Assembly (NCBI GenBank): GCA_015711775.1
Contig: JACVJB010000066.1
Coordinates: forward strand, 1 to 6,183
From: Actinomycetota bacterium
GTDB lineage: Bacteria > Actinomycetota > Humimicrobiia > Humimicrobiales > Humimicrobiaceae
Reading direction: 5' to 3'
DNA: 6,183 nucleotides
Shown: positions 1 to 4,726 of the stretch, piece by piece
Numbering within the stretch: the first letter of the stretch is position 1
Layout: every line of letters starts with the position of its first letter
The notes under the pieces: generated by a model
The model's input: the letters and a program-made list of their open reading frames with translations, nothing else
The model's database searches: none
Told to the model about the DNA's origin: nothing
Position numbers and translations under genes: made by a program

Positions 1-1
1 A

Positions 2-139
2 AAACATATATTTTACAAGGGCAAACATATAAATACTCAGCTCATCACAACATTTATAGAGGATTTTTCACAGCCCAGGCTGACAACTGATTCAGAAAGG
101 GCAGATTTGCTGAAATCTGTTTTTAAGGGAAGTGAATGA
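2..139 (+). CDS. C-terminal fragment of an unidentified protein (5' end outside window)
   Basis: The frame beginning at base 2 is open for 45 codons and ends at TGA 137-139. Frame 1 closes at 88-90 and frame 3 closes at about base 30, so this is the best candidate for the end of an upstream gene. The visible tail is hydrophilic, ends in KSVFKGSE and has no membrane segment. I do not recognise the family. Its stop codon lies inside the first codons of tatC (8-base overlap with GTG 132), which argues that it is a real gene translationally coupled to tatC. It could still be non-coding, because only a short piece is visible. Confidence 0.6.
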   Translation, partial: KHIFYKGKHINTQLITTFIEDFSQPRLTTDSERADLLKSVFKGSE

Positions 140-923
140 GACGGTTCTCAAAGATATGAATAGTAAAAAAACAGACAGTCAGGACAACCATAAAAAAGAG
201 AGCTGGTTTACGGGGCTAAGGAAAAAAAACTCTGATAAAGAGATGTCCTTTATTGATCATATTGAAGAGCTTAGAAAAAGAATAATAGTAGTGATGGCAG
301 TCTTTGTTGTTGCTTTCATTCCTGCATTTATATACAGGAATTATATAATGGATTTTTTGACTGCCCCTCTTACAGACAAAAAGCTTGTTTTTCTTGAGAT
401 AACCGAGCCTTTTCTTGTAAACGTAAAGCTTGCTTTTTTTGCAGCAGCAGCAGTTGCATTGCCTGTGCTTGTTTACCAGGTTGTATTATTTGTAAAACCT
501 GCCCTTTCGCAAAAAGTAAGAAAAAACCTCCTTATACTTACAATTATATTTTTTATACTTTTTGCGGGGGGAATAATATTCAGCTATAAGCTATTAATAC
601 CTGTAGCGGTTAAATGGCTGCTCAGCCAGGGGGCAGGCCTTGAACAGACTCTTTCTGTAAATAAATACATCAGTTTTATAGGCTGGTTTCTTCTTGGAAC
701 AGGAATACTTTTTGAAATGCCGCTTGCTCTACTGTTTCTAATCAAAGCTGAAATAATAACAATCCCGCAGCTTCGAAAGCAGTGGAGAATAGTATATATA
801 ATTATTCTTGTTTTATGTGCTATAATAACACCAGACTGGAGCCCTGTTACGATGGGTGTTCTTGCAGTGCCGATGATACTTCTTTATGAAATGGCGCTGC
901 TTCTGGCAAAGCTATTTAAATAG
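132..923 (+). CDS. tatC: Sec-independent (twin-arginine) translocase subunit TatC
   Basis: TatC is the multispanning inner-membrane receptor that binds twin-arginine signal peptides and recruits TatA to export folded proteins. The 263-residue product carries the family's cytoplasmic N-terminal motif FIDHIEELRKR (residues 40-50). It also has EPF (92-94) leading into membrane helix 2, the VKPAL segment after helix 2 (121-125), FEMP (194-197) and ITPDWSP (232-238) before the last helix. Six hydrophobic segments are visible at roughly 51-68, 96-118, 131-157, 180-206, 219-233 and 237-258. About 37 charged residues (many K, D, E) precede the conserved motif, which is long for TatC. GTG 132 is chosen because it overlaps the upstream stop and has AAGGGA just before it, although that spacing of 1 base is too tight. 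ATG 156 and ATG 243 (M38, immediately before the conserved motif) are alternatives, and neither has a convincing ribosome binding site. tatA follows, so the order is tatC-tatA, the reverse of the common arrangement. Confidence 0.95.
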   Translation: MNETVLKDMNSKKTDSQDNHKKESWFTGLRKKNSDKEMSFIDHIEELRKRIIVVMAVFVVAFIPAFIYRNYIMDFLTAPLTDKKLVFLEITEPFLVNVKLAFFAAAAVALPVLVYQVVLFVKPALSQKVRKNLLILTIIFFILFAGGIIFSYKLLIPVAVKWLLSQGAGLEQTLSVNKYISFIGWFLLGTGILFEMPLALLFLIKAEIITIPQLRKQWRIVYIIILVLCAIITPDWSPVTMGVLAVPMILLYEMALLLAKLFK

Positions 924-963
924 TTTTTGCAGTATTATATGAAGAAAGAGGTGAATTAAAATA

Positions 964-1173
964 ATGTTTGGTTTAGGATGGCAGGAACTTCTAATAATTT
1001 TATTTATTGCCCTTATTATTTTTGGCCCGAGGAAACTGCCTGAGATAGGAAAATCGCTTGGTCAGGCAATAAATGATTTCAGGGGAAGCACCAAAAAAGC
1101 GACTGATGAGGCAAAAAAAGAGCTTAAAGATATTGAAAATACAATTAATGAATCTGTAAAAGGAGACGAATAG
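964..1173 (+). CDS. tatA: Twin-arginine translocase subunit TatA
   Basis: TatA is the small single-span protein that oligomerises with TatC to let folded substrates cross the cytoplasmic membrane. The 69-residue product has the standard layout. A short N-terminus with W6 and polar E8 leads into one membrane helix (about residues 7-20), then the FGPRKLPEIG hinge (20-29), an amphipathic helix (about 27-42) and a charged lysine/glutamate-rich tail. A ribosome binding site GAGGTG lies at 948-953, 10 bases before ATG 964. The gene sits 40 bases after tatC with no terminator between, so the two are probably co-transcribed. No separate TatB is visible, so this is likely a single bifunctional TatA as in many Gram-positive bacteria. 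The sequence does not exclude a second TatA/B elsewhere. Confidence 0.95.
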   Translation: MFGLGWQELLIILFIALIIFGPRKLPEIGKSLGQAINDFRGSTKKATDEAKKELKDIENTINESVKGDE

Positions 1174-1232
1174 ACAGCCAGGAATTATCAGGCGGGTTTG
1201 TTTTAAACTGTTTTTTAACTGTGTTTGCAGCA

Positions 1233-1259
1233 TTTACATTTTTGTAGATTTAGTATAGT
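1233..1259 (+). promoter_or_regulatory. Weak candidate promoter for the DegV-family gene
   Basis: TTTACA (1233-1238) and TATAGT (1254-1259) each match the sigma-70 consensus at five of six bases, but their 15-base spacing is short. A start about 7 bases after the -10 would fall near 1266, only about 3 bases before GTG 1269. That would give an almost leaderless message and would fit the absence of a ribosome binding site. The gap 1174-1268 shows no clear terminator for tatA, so read-through from the tat genes is also possible. Confidence 0.3.
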
Positions 1260-1268
1260 TATTAAAAA

Positions 1269-2168
1269 GTGGTAAGGAAAGTGCTTAAATGCCAAAAACC
1301 CTATGCTGTTGTAACAGACAGCGCTTCTGATATACCTAAGGATTATGCGCAGAAGTATAATATAAATATTGTTCCCCTCTACATTCACTACAATGGGCTG
1401 GAATTTAAAGATGGCCTTGATATCCAGTCTGAGAAAATCTACTCCCTCCAGAAAGAAAAGAAAGCCATATTTATGTCATCCTCTCCATCGCCGAAGGATT
1501 TTGTTGAAATATACTCCCTGCTGCTGGAAAAATATGAAAGGATAATCTCCATTCATTTAAGCGCTAAGCTTTCTGCTGTTACTAAATCAGCAAGAATAGC
1601 GGTAGAACTTTTAAAAGCTGAAAAAAGAATAACAGTTTATGATTCGCTTTCAGGTACTATGGGTACCGGGTTTATGGCAATTGCCGCTGCACAAGCCGCC
1701 TTCAAAGGCGTTACTTTTGAAAAAATGCTGGAATCTCTTGAGTTTTTAAGAGACAATACTATGCTTTTCGGGACAATTAACACCTTAAGATATTTAAAGA
1801 GAAGCGGGCGCGCCCCTGCAGTAGCATGGATAGTTACAGCAGCATTCAGGATAAAACCACTGCTTGGCATTAAAAATGGTGTTGTTGAAATGATCGGCAT
1901 GACTGTTACAAGATGGGCCTCTCTTGCGGCAATAACAGGAATGGTAATAAGAAGGTTTAAAAAAGAAAAATGGGTTCTTGTATCAATTATTCATTCACTT
2001 TCTAAAAATGAGGCAATAAAAATAATGAAAAAGCTTCAGAGTAATCTTAACTGTGTTGAATCTATTATTGTTGACTGCACCCCTGTTGTGGGGGCTCATA
2101 CGGGGCCGGGGCTTATTGGGATAATTATAAGCAGGCTTGACAGGCAAACTGCAGAACTGTTTATATAA
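1269..2168 (+). CDS. degV: DegV family protein (fatty-acid-binding, FakB-like)
   Basis: DegV proteins bind a fatty acid in a buried pocket. In FakAB systems they present it to the kinase FakA for acyl-phosphate formation. The 299-residue product shows the family motifs in order: VTDSASDIP (15-23), SSSPSP (70-75, where the family usually has TSxPSP), HLSAKLSAVTKSA (96-108, family usually LSGT), VYDS (123-126), LKRSGRAP (176-183), IKPLL, and HTGPG (277-281) near the C-terminus. These cover the two-lobed fold, and the length is slightly above the usual 280 or so. The start is GTG 1269, since an in-frame stop lies just upstream. GTG 1281 is an alternative with AAGGA at 1274-1278 but only 2 bases of spacing. 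No fakA is visible nearby, so the kinase partner must be elsewhere or absent. The serine-for-threonine and LSAV-for-LSGT changes are at or near the lipid-carboxylate contacts and may affect ligand choice; that is inference. Confidence 0.92.
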   Translation: MVRKVLKCQKPYAVVTDSASDIPKDYAQKYNINIVPLYIHYNGLEFKDGLDIQSEKIYSLQKEKKAIFMSSSPSPKDFVEIYSLLLEKYERIISIHLSAKLSAVTKSARIAVELLKAEKRITVYDSLSGTMGTGFMAIAAAQAAFKGVTFEKMLESLEFLRDNTMLFGTINTLRYLKRSGRAPAVAWIVTAAFRIKPLLGIKNGVVEMIGMTVTRWASLAAITGMVIRRFKKEKWVLVSIIHSLSKNEAIKIMKKLQSNLNCVESIIVDCTPVVGAHTGPGLIGIIISRLDRQTAELFI

Positions 2169-2174
2169 TAAAAG

Positions 2175-2738
2175 TTAAACCATATCTTTTTCCCCGAAAA
2201 CTGTTGCGGAAAATATATAAATTTCACATTTGCTGTCCAGGTAGCAGTTACGTCCAAGGCCTGCTTTAAGGCATGTATGCTCAAGAAACTCATTTCTTGT
2301 CCAGTTGTACTCAGTTGCAACCTGCGGAAGGAGCAGTCCCTGGTAAAAACCTTTTTTGATAAAAATTCCATGCACGCCAACTTCAATTTTTTCAATATCT
2401 GTTATTTTCTCAAAAGGAGAGAGCACAGAAATCTCTATATCTATATCTCCCAGCTCATTTTCAGAGACAGGACTGAACCTCGGATCATGGCTGCATGCTT
2501 CAACGGCCATTTGCATTACTGTCCTGTATAAAGGTCCCCTTCCAACCACATTGCCTATACAGCCCCTTAAATTATTATTTTTGTGTATAGTAACAAATGC
2601 CCCGCAGACAGCATTGAGTGTTTTATCATCAATGTTAAATTCAGGCAGCTTCTGCCCGGTAACGGTACATTCAATTGTTTTTCTTGCAATATCAAGCAAT
2701 ATTTTTTTCTGTTTTTCGTTTAAATCAAGGCTTGCCAT
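2175..2738 (-). CDS. amrA: AmmeMemoRadiSam system protein A (AMMECR1 domain)
   Basis: This is a bacterial homologue of the human AMMECR1 domain, a cytosolic protein of unknown biochemical role that often travels with a Memo protein and a radical SAM enzyme. The 187-residue product shows the family hallmarks: GAFVT (46-50), LRGCIG (57-62), a DPRF motif (85-88), an EISVLSP strand (102-108), GLLLPQVA (134-141), and W146 followed by C156 and KAGL (158-161). These match the expected order, and the length is usual for the stand-alone bacterial form. It starts 5 bases after the amrB stop. Its ribosome binding site AAGGAAAGG (2747-2755) lies within the last codons of amrB, with about 8 bases of spacing, so translation is probably coupled. 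The gene ends 6 bases from the convergent DegV-family stop. No function can be assigned beyond the family. Confidence 0.94.
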   Translation of the reverse strand: MASLDLNEKQKKILLDIARKTIECTVTGQKLPEFNIDDKTLNAVCGAFVTIHKNNNLRGCIGNVVGRGPLYRTVMQMAVEACSHDPRFSPVSENELGDIDIEISVLSPFEKITDIEKIEVGVHGIFIKKGFYQGLLLPQVATEYNWTRNEFLEHTCLKAGLGRNCYLDSKCEIYIFSATVFGEKDMV

Positions 2739-2743
2739 TTTAA

Positions 2744-3583
2744 TTACCTTTCCTTATAAAATACGGCAGAAGCATATCCTACAACTGCAGATCTGTCGCC
2801 GCTGACATCTCCTGAATTTTTATAGCATATTACTTCTGAGCTGTCAGCTCCTAAAAGCTTTGATGCAATCATGGCAGCAGCAACCGGCCCCCCGCCGCAC
2901 ATTTCATACTCATCTTTTACTATTGAATCAGTGAATTTAACCGGATCAAATTCTTTAAGGGCGCTGTTTACCCGCATATCAAGATCTTTGGCATTATCAT
3001 AAGGATGATAATGCGACAGGTCAGTGCTTGCAATTATAAGTATATCCTGGCCCTTAAAAACACTGCCAATGGCATTTCCAAGGCTTTCAATATTGGCCCT
3101 GCTCTGGCTACCCATTACAACAGGCACTATTTTAAAATCCTCAAAGATAACCTGCAGAAACGGGAGCTGCACTTCCAGGCTGTGCTCCTTTCTGTGTCCG
3201 TAGTTTGATATCTGTATAAAGCTTGCATACTGAGGCTCCCGGGTAAGAGCTCTGCAACCTGCAACATCCACTTCAACAGCGCCAAGAGGCGTTTTATATG
3301 CTTTACCTGCAAAGACCGAGTTGAAATCAAAATACTCTGCATGCGAAGGGGCAATTATAACAATGCTGTCATAAGAATTATGCCCAATTTGCTTGTAGGA
3401 ACATGCAGCAACCTCTCCAGAGTATATATATCCCGCATGCGGGCACACCAGCCCCTTTATATTTTTAATGTCTTTAAAAGTTGCATTTTTAAGATATGAA
3501 CCGATTGTTTCCCTAAGCGCTTCGGGATTTGCGGAATAAAAGCTTCCCGCAACCACGCTTTCCCTTACCTGGTTTTCAAACAT
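2744..3583 (-). CDS. amrB: AmmeMemoRadiSam system protein B (Memo-like metal-binding protein)
   Basis: This is a Memo-family protein, related in fold to LigB-type class III extradiol dioxygenases. Human Memo1 is linked to iron or copper binding and redox control; the role of the bacterial proteins is not settled. The 279-residue product keeps the expected metal-site residues: H49 in CPHAGY (47-52), H81 in APSHAEYF, D188 and H191 in STDLSHYHPYD, and C229 in YEMCGGGP. It also has the conserved KEHSLEVQLPFL block (132-143) and a C-terminal SGDRSAVVGYAS stretch. The length is typical. The start ATG 3583 is preceded by GGCGGTGAT (3587-3595), and GGTG has about 5 bases of spacing. It lies between the DUF2905 gene (31 bases upstream) and amrA (5 bases downstream) in one operon. 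The radical SAM member of the set is not adjacent. Confidence 0.95.
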   Translation of the reverse strand: MFENQVRESVVAGSFYSANPEALRETIGSYLKNATFKDIKNIKGLVCPHAGYIYSGEVAACSYKQIGHNSYDSIVIIAPSHAEYFDFNSVFAGKAYKTPLGAVEVDVAGCRALTREPQYASFIQISNYGHRKEHSLEVQLPFLQVIFEDFKIVPVVMGSQSRANIESLGNAIGSVFKGQDILIIASTDLSHYHPYDNAKDLDMRVNSALKEFDPVKFTDSIVKDEYEMCGGGPVAAAMIASKLLGADSSEVICYKNSGDVSGDRSAVVGYASAVFYKER

Positions 3584-3614
3584 AGTATCACCGCCAAATT
3601 TTTTATTAATATAT

Positions 3615-3863
3615 TTATTTCCTGAATTTAAAAATTAAAAACAGGACAATATTTATAATAACTGTAAGTATTATACTTAAAAGTATAGATGTTGATACGG
3701 GAAAATGAAAACTGAAATTTTCCCTGCGTATATTTATATCTCCCGGCAGCTTACCAAAAAAAGGTATTTTTGCGCCAAGAAAGATTATAAGGCCAATAAC
3801 AGCTATCCCTATTCCTGCAAATATCAATATTTTGCCGATACCGGAAAAATTATTAAAACTCAT
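3615..3863 (-). CDS. DUF2905 family small membrane protein
   Basis: An 82-residue protein with two hydrophobic segments (about residues 8-27 and 54-78). The connecting loop has the DUF2905 signature PFFGKLPGDI followed by a short basic and aromatic stretch (NFSFHFP) before the second helix (TSILLSIILT). The function of the family is unknown. A longer reading starting at ATG 3941 would add 26 residues. ATG 3863 is preferred because family members usually begin only a few residues before the first helix. Neither start has a clear ribosome binding site. The gene is the first of a minus-strand operon with amrB and amrA, 31 bases ahead of amrB. Any working link to the Amr proteins is only suggested by position. 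Confidence 0.85.
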   Translation of the reverse strand: MSFNNFSGIGKILIFAGIGIAVIGLIIFLGAKIPFFGKLPGDINIRRENFSFHFPVSTSILLSIILTVIINIVLFLIFKFRK

Positions 3864-3872
3864 GATAACAAT

Positions 3873-3878
3873 ATTATA
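3873..3878 (-). promoter_or_regulatory. Possible -10 element for the DUF2905-amrB-amrA operon
   Basis: Read on the minus strand this is a perfect TATAAT. It lies about 10 bases ahead of ATG 3863, so a transcript would start roughly 3 bases before the ATG. No good -35 hexamer is found at 16-18 bases upstream, and the surroundings are so AT-rich that a chance match is easy. It is kept because it would explain the missing ribosome binding site. Confidence 0.2.
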
Positions 3879-3975
3879 ATTAATACAACTATTTTCATAG
3901 ATAATTAAAGAATTGAAAAGCATAAAACGGTATTTTTCCATTAGCGTCTTGTATAAAAATGTGCCTGAAATTATC

Positions 3976-4004
3976 TTGACATTGGCAAAATAGATTAGGA
4001 TAAT
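3976..4004 (+). promoter_or_regulatory. Promoter of the tRNA cluster
   Basis: A perfect -35 TTGACA (3976-3981) and a -10 GATAAT (3999-4004, five of six consensus bases) are separated by 17 bases. The expected start is near 4011, about 32 bases ahead of the first tRNA gene. The site lies in the 179-base divergent gap between the DUF2905 start and tRNA-Thr(TGT). This is one of the two best sigma-70-type promoters in the window. Confidence 0.75.
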
Positions 4005-4042
4005 ATGTAAGCTAATTTATGCAGACTTTTTTTTAAAGGTTT

Positions 4043-4118
4043 GCCGGCGTAGCTCAATTGGCAGAGCAGCTGATTTGTAATCAGCAGGTTGTCCGTTCAA
4101 GTCGGTCCGCCGGCTCCA
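4043..4118 (+). tRNA. tRNA-Thr (anticodon TGT)
   Basis: A 76-base cloverleaf. The acceptor stem GCCGGCG pairs fully with CGCCGGC, the D arm is closed by GCTC/GAGC, and the anticodon stem GCTGA/TCAGC encloses loop TTTGTAA with anticodon TGT, which reads ACN threonine codons. The T loop is TTCAAGT and the CCA end is encoded. The T stem GTCCG/CGGTC has one T-T mismatch (positions 50-64). The discriminator base is T rather than the A common in Bacillus and E. coli tRNA-Thr. It is the first gene of the cluster, downstream of a strong promoter. Confidence 0.97.
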
Positions 4119-4137
4119 CTTTTTAAAGTGGGCTTAT
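4119..4137 (+). repeat. tRNA trailer element, copy 1
   Basis: This 19-base stretch directly after the CCA of tRNA-Thr(TGT) matches the stretch directly after the CCA of tRNA-Tyr at 14 of 19 positions, ending in the same GGCTTAT block at the same distance. Its first half can also pair with the tRNA 3' end (CCACTTT with AAAGTGG). It may be a processing signal or a remnant of local duplication; chance in AT-rich DNA cannot be ruled out. Confidence 0.4.
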
Positions 4138-4187
4138 AAAAATATATGTTGTTTTATGATAATAAGTTAAGCAAATTTTTAAGATAT

Positions 4188-4216
4188 TTTAAATTTCTGC
4201 ATTACTCGTATATAAT
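4188..4216 (+). promoter_or_regulatory. Candidate internal promoter ahead of tRNA-Tyr
   Basis: A perfect -10 TATAAT (4211-4216) lies 17 bases after TTTAAA (4188-4193, four of six -35 consensus bases). The expected start near 4223 is about 18 bases before tRNA-Tyr. The -10 overlaps the left arm of the inverted repeat at 4214-4233. The AT-rich context makes this only a candidate. Confidence 0.35.
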
Positions 4217-4233
4217 TAACCCTGCGGTTAATT
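4214..4233 (+). terminator. Hairpin with T-rich tail between tRNA-Thr(TGT) and tRNA-Tyr
   Basis: AATTAACC (4214-4221) and GGTTAATT (4226-4233) form a perfect 8-bp stem with a CTGC loop, followed by TTCTTGT. This resembles a weak intrinsic terminator or attenuator, but it ends only 7 bases before tRNA-Tyr. A processing signal, or an operator for the overlapping internal promoter, are alternatives. Confidence 0.4.
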
Positions 4234-4240
4234 TTCTTGT

Positions 4241-4326
4241 GGAGGGGTGCCCGAGTGGTCAAAGGGAGCAGACTGTAAATCTGCCGGCGTACGCCTACAG
4301 AGGTTCAAATCCTCTCCCCTCCACCA
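4241..4326 (+). tRNA. tRNA-Tyr (anticodon GTA)
   Basis: An 86-base class II tRNA. The acceptor stem GGAGGGG pairs with CCCCTCC, the discriminator is A and the CCA is encoded. The anticodon stem GCAGA/TCTGC encloses loop CTGTAAA with anticodon GTA, reading UAU and UAC. The long variable arm of 14 bases forms a GGCG/CGCC stem, as expected for bacterial tRNA-Tyr. The T arm is AGAGG/CCTCT with loop TTCAAAT. It is the middle gene of the Thr-Tyr-Thr cluster, an order resembling the E. coli thrU-tyrU-glyT-thrT group without the Gly gene. Confidence 0.97.
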
Positions 4327-4345
4327 TTTTTAAAATCAGGCTTAT
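4327..4345 (+). repeat. tRNA trailer element, copy 2
   Basis: The 19 bases after the tRNA-Tyr CCA end match the trailer of tRNA-Thr(TGT) at 14 of 19 positions, including a terminal GGCTTAT. The third tRNA lacks this trailer, which may mark it as the original cluster end or as a later junction. Confidence 0.4.
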
Positions 4346-4360
4346 TAATAATTAATTTTC

Positions 4361-4385
4361 TTTGTTAACAGGACTGATTAACAAA
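4361..4385 (+). repeat. Inverted repeat in the tRNA-Tyr to tRNA-Thr(GGT) spacer
   Basis: TTTGTTAA (4361-4368) and TTAACAAA (4378-4385) are perfect 8-bp arms separated by 9 bases. A weak promoter-like pair, TTAACA (4365-4370) and TATTAA (4388-4393) with 17 bases between, overlaps it. It could be a DNA operator or an RNA stem. I cannot tell which from sequence alone. Confidence 0.4.
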
Positions 4386-4397
4386 ATTATTAAGTAG

Positions 4398-4422
4398 CTG
4401 TCCGGCTTTTATTTCCGGGCAG
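4398..4422 (+). terminator. GC-rich hairpin ahead of tRNA-Thr(GGT)
   Basis: CTGTCCGG (4398-4405) pairs with CCGGGCAG (4415-4422), one pair being G-U, around a 9-base loop. It is followed by TTTATTATATTATT. It is the most stable-looking non-tRNA stem in the spacers, but the T tail is broken by A residues. It could be a partial terminator, an attenuator or a processing element, since tRNA-Thr(GGT) starts 19 bases later. Confidence 0.45.
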
Positions 4423-4440
4423 TTTATTATATTATTGCAG

Positions 4441-4516
4441 GCCCGCATAGCTCAGTCGGTAGAGCGTTTCCTTGGTAAGGAAAAGGTCACCAGTTCAATT
4501 CTGGTTGCGGGCTCCA
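4441..4516 (+). tRNA. tRNA-Thr (anticodon GGT)
   Basis: A 76-base cloverleaf. The acceptor stem GCCCGCA pairs with TGCGGGC, the discriminator is T and the CCA is encoded. The D arm is GCTC/GAGC. The anticodon stem TTTCC/GGAAA encloses loop TTGGTAA with anticodon GGT, reading ACC and ACU. The T stem ACCAG/CTGGT with loop TTCAATT is fully paired. Together with tRNA-Thr(TGT) it covers most threonine codons. It is the last tRNA before the restriction-modification gene. TTGCGG inside its 3' end can also pair with CCGCAA just after the CCA. Confidence 0.97.
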
Positions 4517-4655
4517 CCGCAAGCTATTATCGTTTACAGTATTTCTTTTTTAGCATAGAGAAATCGAAATTATATTTTTATTCCAAATATATCTTTTATG
4601 TTGATAGTAAAATAACCCTATTTTGGATTTTTCATAATTTTAATTTGATTTAACA

Positions 4656-4684
4656 TTGACAATAAATATTATATAAGTTACTAT
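4656..4684 (+). promoter_or_regulatory. hsdM promoter
   Basis: A perfect -35 TTGACA (4656-4661) is 17 bases from TACTAT (4679-4684, four of six -10 consensus bases). The expected transcription start near 4691 leaves a leader of about 36 bases, with the ribosome binding site GAAAGG (4716-4721) 5 bases before ATG 4727. The -10 region lies inside a large inverted repeat, so occupation of that site would be expected to block RNA polymerase. Confidence 0.7.
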
Positions 4685-4703
4685 ATATATAACTTATATA
4701 ATA
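4667..4703. promoter_or_regulatory. Inverted repeat overlapping the hsdM promoter, probable operator
   Basis: Arms 4667-4680 and 4690-4703 are perfect 14-bp inverted copies separated by 9 bases, centred at 4685. The inner part of each arm is AAGTTA / TAACTT, and the outer part is TA-rich. The repeat covers the -10 and the expected transcription start. A transcript would carry only the right arm, so a DNA-level operator is more likely than an RNA hairpin. The natural candidate to bind it is a regulator of the restriction-modification operon, possibly the winged-helix-like domain of HsdM itself (inference). Confidence 0.6.
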
Positions 4704-4726
4704 ATCTTTTTATTTGAAAGGTTAGA

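Noticed and set aside
1174..1232. Possible terminator after tatA
   Set aside because: There are T runs and a GTTT/AAAC stem of only 4 bp, too weak to call.
1637..1900. Open minus-strand frame of 87 codons
   Set aside because: It lies entirely inside the well-supported DegV-family gene on the other strand and resembles no protein I recognise.
2277..2805. Open plus-strand frames of 84 and 149 codons
   Set aside because: They are antisense to amrA and the end of amrB, whose family motifs are clear; the translated text shows no domain.
4146..4355. Plus-strand open frame across tRNA-Tyr
   Set aside because: Its central part is the tRNA-Tyr gene translated. This is a well-known type of false gene.
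4435..4653. Plus-strand open frame across tRNA-Thr(GGT)
   Set aside because: Its first third is the tRNA read as protein and the rest is AT-rich spacer without a ribosome binding site.
4517..4655. Possible terminator after the tRNA cluster
   Set aside because: There is a TTTTTT run and short AT stems, but no stable hairpin ahead of a T run. The only better stem, TTGCGG/CCGCAA at 4505-4522, uses the tRNA 3' end itself.
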